7,511 nucleotides of DNA from an uncultured Collinsella sp. Its GTDB lineage: Bacteria; Actinomycetota; Coriobacteriia; Coriobacteriales; Coriobacteriaceae. Of the stretch, positions 4,848 through 7,511 are shown piece after piece. The first letter of the stretch is position 1; the number at the start of each line of letters is the position of its first letter. The notes beneath the pieces are model-generated. The model saw nothing but the letters and a program-made list of their open reading frames with translations, made no database searches and was not told the DNA's origin. Both the position numbers and the translations under genes were made by a program. Where the stretch lies: NCBI GenBank assembly GCA_937989875.1, contig CALKBO010000037.1:1-7511 (forward strand), written 5' to 3'.

Positions 4848-5315
4848 CTTACAAACTATGGGTTAAACCAACCTACAGTCTAACTATGGGTTGGTTTAAC
4901 CTATAGTTAGACGAAAAATAATTTTATTGATAGGGGGTTAAATAACGGTTCTTCAGCAAGTCTATCGGTTAGGACAACCCATAGACTTGCTCACAGGGAT
5001 CGCGGATGCTTTTCTGTGACGGTAGAGCTATGGGTTGAAAGAACCCATAGAAAATTTAAGCCACTTTTCCGGCTATGGGTTAATTCAACCCATAGAAAGC
5101 GATCGGAAAACGCCAAAAAGTACCGAAATAGTTATTTCAACCCATAGTTTGAGCCTGTGTTAACCTGGGCCAACTTATCAACTATGGGTTGTCTCACGAG
5201 ACTATGGGTTGAAATAACCCATGCCAACTATGGGTTCAGTTAACCCATGCACTATGGGTTGAAATAACCACAACTATGGGTTGAAATAACCACAACTATG
5301 GGTTCATACAACCCA
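4811..5315. repeat. Iteron-like palindrome array, probable origin and/or centromere
   Basis: The unit is CTATGGGTT, any 5 bases, AACCCATAG. Full or nearly full units start at 4811, 4856 (right arm AACCTACAG), 4884 (AACCTATAG), 4962 (CTATCGGTT), 5028, 5073, 5202 and 5228. Right-truncated units start at 5252, 5274 and 5296. Lone half-sites are at 5139-5147 and 5182-5190. The spacer is always 5 bases. The last units repeat every 22-26 bp (5202, 5228, 5252, 5274, 5296), close to two helical turns, as in theta-plasmid iterons. The left units are more widely spaced and embedded in AT-rich DNA (4911-4948), a possible melting region. The unit at 4962 sits in a 15-bp stem (4956-4990). Rep is the likely ligand; the ParG-like protein is the alternative. 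Confidence 0.88.
4991..5019. repeat. TCACAG/CTGTGA stem-loop inside the array
   Basis: TCACAG (4991-4996) and CTGTGA (5014-5019) are perfect complements around 17 bases. It directly follows the 15-bp stem of the unit at 4956-4990 and differs from the array motif. It may be a separate protein site within the origin. No DnaA-box consensus is evident. Confidence 0.35.
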
Positions 5316-5321
5316 CCAAGT

Positions 5322-5352
5322 CTGACTAGAATGAATTAGATTCACTTAGTCT
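5322..5352. repeat. Imperfect dyad at the right edge of the array
   Basis: GACTAGAATGAAT and ATTCACTTAGTC form an imperfect inverted repeat around a short AT-rich centre, just after the last iteron-like unit. It could mark the end of the origin. The next 80 bases (to about 5430) are AT-rich with nothing else I can identify. Confidence 0.35.
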
Positions 5353-5430
5353 GAGCTCAAGAGGGAAACAGAGAAATCCACCAGAAAGCATTTAATAATC
5401 GAACGATATACAAACAAGAAAAGCCATCGT

Positions 5431-5642
5431 CCTTGCCCTCCGCTCGCTACGCTCGCCCTCCGGTCGCCTACGGCTCCCTGCGCGTCGGCTGCGCCTCCTT
5501 GCCCTCCGTTCGGCTATGCCTCACTCCGCGTCGCCTTCGGCTCCTTGGCATGGCCTTCGGCCAAAAGTGTGGGGGCTAACGCCCCAGCTCCCCGACTACG
5601 TCGCTGTCAGCCCTCAGCGCCGGCGTCGCCTTCGGCTCCCCG
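5431..5642. repeat. C-rich block of short direct repeats and hairpins, no gene
   Basis: The 17-mer GCGTCGCCTTCGGCTCC is present exactly at 5528-5544 and 5623-5639. A near copy (GTCGCCTACGGCTCC) is at 5463-5477. CCTTGCCCTCCG is repeated at 5431-5442 and 5497-5508. Hairpins include TGGCC-TTC-GGCCA (5551-5563) and GGGGC-TAAC-GCCCC (5572-5585). The strand is strongly C over G and no credible reading frame is seen. It contrasts sharply in base content with the AT-rich array beside it. Candidate roles are a single-strand or lagging-strand origin, an oriT used in trans, or a recombination hot spot. None is proven. Confidence 0.6.
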
Positions 5643-5676
5643 GGCGAACTAATCCCACTTAGTTGCAAGCCCTACA

Positions 5677-5827
5677 ATTCGGCAATGACGCCGAATCCGT
5701 TTTCCGGTTGATCTGGATACCGACATTTGAACAACCTCACTTCAATTACCGGCAGGGAGCTACAGAATCGGAAATAAGACGTCCTATCGGTGAGGTTCGA
5801 CCGTTTTCTCACTGATAGATAAAACGG
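5677..5827. other. Non-coding stretch with two hairpins
   Basis: ATTCGGC (5677-5683) pairs with GCCGAAT (5690-5696), and CCGTTTT (5801-5807) pairs with AAAACGG (5821-5827). A minus-strand frame of 60 aa begins at a TTG without a ribosome site and next to the par terminator, and is not convincing. I see no gene in 5643-5865. Confidence 0.4.
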
Positions 5828-5854
5828 GGTCTTAAATCGGCTCTCAGTGGCCAA

Positions 5855-5889
5855 AGTAAAAGAAAAACGGGCACCTTTCGGTGCCCGTT
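5855..5889 (-). terminator. Intrinsic terminator of the partition operon
   Basis: AACGGGCACC (5866-5875) and GGTGCCCGTT (5880-5889) are perfect 10-base complements with a 4-base loop. On the minus strand the stem is followed by TTTTTCTTTTAC. It lies 7 bases past the stop of the ParG-like gene. Confidence 0.92.
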
Positions 5890-5896
5890 AACTCAA

Positions 5897-6196
5897 CTAG
5901 AACTCTTTTTCGGCCAGATAGCGATCGAAAAGCTCCCGAGCGATATCCGATACGGACTTGTCCTCCTCGAGCGCCACTTGCTTCAAACGTTTTCGGCAAC
6001 TCTCCGGAACGTACACGGACAGCTGAACAAGCCTCTCAGATGCCCCTTCAGCGCCCTTTTTGGGGCGCTCGGCTTTCCGCACCTGAGGAGCCGGTTTCTG
6101 GGGCTCAGATGCGCTTTCAACGATTTTCTGCTGCCTCTCCTCGGCCTTCTCCGCTGCGACGTCGAAGTATGAGGTCGCCTTTTTGAACTTTGCCAT
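5897..6196 (-). CDS. ParG/Omega-like centromere-binding partition protein
   Basis: 99-aa protein with a charged, probably disordered N-terminal half (residues 1-55, rich in Lys, Glu, Ala, Pro) and a C-terminal ribbon-helix-helix domain. The strand VQLSVYVP (57-64) is followed by helices at about 65-78 and 82-97 (SVSDIARELFDRYLAE). This architecture, encoded directly after a small ParA, is that of ParG-type partner proteins in type Ib partition. The fold dimerises and binds the centromere while the flexible arm stimulates the ParA ATPase. The start follows the parA stop with no gap (TAA then ATG), and a GAGG ribosome site lies inside the end of parA. It probably also represses the par promoter at the dyads near 6786-6880. 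The family assignment rests on fold and context rather than close sequence identity. Confidence 0.8.
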   Translation of the reverse strand: MAKFKKATSYFDVAAEKAEERQQKIVESASEPQKPAPQVRKAERPKKGAEGASERLVQLSVYVPESCRKRLKQVALEEDKSVSDIARELFDRYLAEKEF

Positions 6197-6748
6197 TTAC
6201 AGCACCTCTTCCAGCTCGTTCAGGATGTTTTCAATCGCCTGGGCGGCCTTGCCGTTTTTCGCGATCTCGTATACGGGCTTGCCCAGGGCCGCGCCCTGTT
6301 TGAATGCCGCCGCGGTCGGAACAGTGCCCAGCACGGGAAGGTCATCGGCCTCAAGAAGCTCGAGGAATTGTCTGTCCACGGTCTGGTTCGCCGCGAAGTT
6401 GTTGACGATGATTGCGAACGACAAGTCAGGATTGGCCTCGGTGATGACCTTGATCGTGCGTTTCATGGGCTTCAGGCCCAGCGTGCCGGGCTGCACCGGG
6501 ATGATTGCGATATCCGCATTCTTGGCATACTCGGCGGTGTCGTCGCTCAGGAAACCCGGCGTGTCGATGACATTCACGGCGTCCTCGTCGTCGAGCAGGT
6601 TCTTCTCGTGGTTCGCGCCGCCCTGAGGGTCGAGATTGCCAAATCCGACTTTGTGGCCGCGGCGCTCGAGACCCCAGGCGATCTCGTCGGCGAACGTCGT
6701 CTTGCCGACGCCGCCCTTCTGATTGACTAGCAGGATGTTCGTCGTCAT
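6197..6748 (-). CDS. parA: ParA/ParF-type partition ATPase
   Basis: 183-aa deviant-Walker ATPase. The P-loop KGGVGKT (residues 11-17) carries the signature lysine K11 and catalytic K16. The Walker A' region is NLDPQGG (D40) and Walker B is VNVIDTPGF (D62). It has no N-terminal DNA-binding domain, which places it with the short type Ib ParF proteins that segregate plasmids over the nucleoid with an RHH partner. I chose ATG 6748 over in-frame ATGs at 6778 and 6772 because an AAGGGGAGG ribosome site precedes it and MTTNILLVNQKGG is the usual family start. It is followed without a gap by the ParG-like gene. The gene symbol refers to the family; parF would be equally apt. Confidence 0.93.
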   Translation of the reverse strand: MTTNILLVNQKGGVGKTTFADEIAWGLERRGHKVGFGNLDPQGGANHEKNLLDDEDAVNVIDTPGFLSDDTAEYAKNADIAIIPVQPGTLGLKPMKRTIKVITEANPDLSFAIIVNNFAANQTVDRQFLELLEADDLPVLGTVPTAAAFKQGAALGKPVYEIAKNGKAAQAIENILNELEEVL

Positions 6749-6785
6749 GTCCTCCCCTTTCTGAAATAGCATAGTCATATATTAG

Positions 6786-6880
6786 CACATTAACATGTGA
6801 CTATATTAAGTAATTCTAAGTCGCAGTTAGAAATATATGAGCATGTTAAGTAATTAGTATAGTACTACGTTAACGTGCTC
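6786..6880. promoter_or_regulatory. Operator-rich promoter region of the par operon
   Basis: Two dyads of the same motif lie here. CACAT-TAAC-ATGTG is at 6786-6799. GAGCATGTTAA (6839-6849) is opposed to TTAACGTGCTC (6870-6880), with one mismatch. TTAAGTAATT is directly repeated at 6806-6815 and 6846-6855. A minus-strand TATACT (6861-6856) lies between the arms of the second dyad and a TATAGT (6805-6800) lies next to the first. Neither has a good -35 box. The layout suits autorepression by the ParG-like protein, and the region could also contain the centromere. Confidence 0.55.
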
Positions 6881-6884
6881 ATGG

Positions 6885-6907
6885 CTGTAGGTTGGTTTAA
6901 CCTACAG
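6885..6907. repeat. Outlying copy of the array palindrome upstream of parA
   Basis: CTGTAGGTT-GGTTT-AACCTACAG is a perfect 9+9 dyad with the same 5-base spacer as the rep-proximal array. Its right arm plus TC equals 4870-4880 exactly, and its centre GGTTGGTTTAACC equals 4889-4901. It is the only copy outside the array and sits about 140 bases before parA. Confidence 0.8.
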
Positions 6908-6948
6908 TCATCAGATACGGTTACAAGGTCGCTGATTGCGAGACGGAG

Positions 6949-7016
6949 ACCCTTCCGACCGCCGACGCGGCGAGTGGGAACGCAAGGGTAAAAACGCATC
7001 GTCGCTGAACCAGCGA
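6949..7016 (+). other. Nested stem-loops between par and the right-end genes
   Basis: ACCCTT (6949-6954) pairs with AAGGGT (6984-6989) around CGCCG-ACG-CGGCG (6960-6972). A separate stem TCGCTG-AAC-CAGCGA (7002-7016) follows, with the loosely T-rich tail cagtattcttta. It could be a small structured RNA with a weak terminator. I do not recognise a known RNA family here, and no frame with a ribosome site is present. Confidence 0.3.
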
Positions 7017-7058
7017 GTCAGTATTCTTTAGTTAGATGATGGATATTGAAATTAATTA

Positions 7059-7091
7059 GCGAGATAATGTGCATATCGCATAATGTATGCG
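7059..7091 (+). promoter_or_regulatory. Candidate promoter with overlapping dyad before the right-end operon
   Basis: CGCATA-ATG-TATGCG (7077-7091) is a perfect 6+6 dyad overlapping a CATAAT box (7079-7084). A poor -35 (TTAGCG, about 7056-7061) lies 17 bases upstream. A regulator bound to the dyad would block the promoter. The dyad is clear; the promoter is weak evidence. Confidence 0.35.
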
Positions 7092-7118
7092 TTTCACCAT
7101 GAGAGAGAGGGGTCTGTC

Positions 7119-7232
7119 ATGAGCTGGAAACCGAGAAAATGCGTTATTGCCGGTCTCGTGACAAAAGGTCCTGCCGGCGCCTTGTATGCAACCGCAAGGG
7201 CATCGTACCGACTTTTCACTTGCCTGTTCTAA
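7119..7232 (+). CDS. 37-aa hypothetical peptide
   Basis: ATG at 7119, TAA at 7230-7232, preceded by a purine-rich GAGAGAGGGG ribosome site about 7 bases upstream. The peptide starts MSWKPRKCVIAGLVTKG, is basic at the N-terminus, mildly hydrophobic in the middle, and contains two cysteines (C8, C35). I recognise no family. The stop is 12 bases before the start of the following membrane-protein gene on the same strand, so the two are probably cotranslated; the peptide may be a leader or a partner. A 7-codon frame (7099-7122) overlaps its start and is not counted as a gene. Confidence 0.5.
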   Translation: MSWKPRKCVIAGLVTKGPAGALYATARASYRLFTCLF

Positions 7233-7244
7233 AAGGCAGTTGCC

Positions 7245-7511
7245 ATGCTGTCGCAAAATCAATCGAGATACTTGGTCACAATCGGCTTTACCCTGCTCGC
7301 ATTACTCTTTGCTAGCGACCTTTTGCTGAAACCGCCCAAGGAACTCGTTTTGCTTGCCATAGACTGCATTTCCGCCCTTTACTTTACGGCAACCCTAATC
7401 ATCGGACTAAAGGAGAGGAAAAAAGGCGCAGTCGCCGCATCCGCCGTATGCTTGATCTTGACACTCCCCGTAGTTGAAACCAGGGGATTCTCAGTTCTGC
7501 GAGGTCTGCCG
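7245..7511 (+). CDS. Small multi-pass membrane protein, 3' end missing
   Basis: 89 codons from ATG 7245 to the window end with no stop. An in-frame TAA at 7230-7232 rules out a longer start, and an AAAAGG ribosome site lies 8 bases upstream. Three hydrophobic segments are visible (about residues 9-28, 33-55 and 62-78). A basic loop (KERKKG, 56-61) after the second favours a cytoplasmic position for that loop. Residues 72-89 (TLPVVETRGFSVLRGLP and the preceding base triplets) are encoded by the 54-bp terminal repeat and may not belong to the original protein. If the repeat marks an insertion, the gene is interrupted there. No family is recognised. Confidence 0.6.
   Translation, partial: MLSQNQSRYLVTIGFTLLALLFASDLLLKPPKELVLLAIDCISALYFTATLIIGLKERKKGAVAASAVCLILTLPVVETRGFSVLRGLP
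7458..7511 (-). repeat. Right copy of the 54-bp terminal inverted repeat
   Basis: Exact reverse complement of 2-55. It is entered in frame by the membrane-protein gene. If the molecule were simply closed into a circle here, the joint would be a 109-bp palindrome centred on base 1, which is very unlikely to be stable in most bacteria. That argues for an unsequenced element between the ends, a linear form, or an artefact. Confidence 0.95.

Noticed and set aside
5672..5854. 60-aa minus-strand frame between the C-rich block and par
   Set aside because: TTG start beside the par terminator, no ribosome site, no recognisable motif.
7056..7262. 68-aa minus-strand frame at the right end
   Set aside because: No ribosome site, and it lies opposite two plus-strand frames with better start signals.
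56..7457. Target-site duplication flanking the terminal repeats
   Set aside because: The bases just inside the two repeats (CAAAATAAG at the left, GCTTGATC at the right) do not match as a direct repeat.

Overview
This 7.5 kb window looks like most or all of a small accessory plasmid. It has a putative replication initiator beside an iteron-like array, a two-gene ParF/ParG-type partition cassette, small ribbon-helix-helix regulators and a compact cargo operon. There are no rRNAs, tRNAs, CRISPR arrays, relaxase or full transposase. The cargo genes are GC-rich with GC-rich third positions, the regulatory regions are AT-rich, and the ribosome sites are strong Shine-Dalgarno sequences. This suggests a host with a moderately to highly GC-rich genome. 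A high-GC Gram-positive such as a gut actinobacterium is a guess, not shown by the sequence.

Layout. Bases 2-55 and 7458-7511 are a perfect 54-bp inverted repeat at the two ends. Bases 56-283 are an unidentified edge region with competing short frames. Bases 284-2381 (minus strand) hold a three-gene operon of metallophosphoesterases joined by 4-nt and 1-nt overlaps, the first gene at 2381. It ends in an array of four TTCTAGAA-type units at exact 11-bp spacing. Bases 2382-3420 hold shared CTATTAG/CTAATAG operator-like clusters and two small minus-strand genes: a 76-aa charged protein and a 41-aa toxin-like hydrophobic/basic peptide with a hairpin over its ribosome site. A good plus-strand promoter points antisense across the peptide gene.

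Bases 3420-3854 are a structured non-coding stretch leading to a 52-aa CopG/RHH regulator (3855-4013). After a terminator comes the winged-helix putative Rep (4202-4801), whose own terminator is the first unit of a large palindrome array (CTATGGGTT-N5-AACCCATAG, 4811-5315), the likely origin and/or centromere. Bases 5320-5860 contain no convincing gene but many hairpins and GC-rich repeats. The partition genes parA then parG-like run on the minus strand (6748 to 5897) with a strong terminator and an operator-rich upstream region that carries one more copy of the array palindrome. The right end (7119-7511) has a 37-aa peptide gene followed by a multi-pass membrane protein that runs off the window.

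How it may work together: Rep and/or the RHH partition protein would act on the palindrome array, which would link replication, rep termination and par expression. The RHH proteins would set expression of the small operons. The phosphoesterase trio is the main cargo. Its substrate cannot be read from the sequence.
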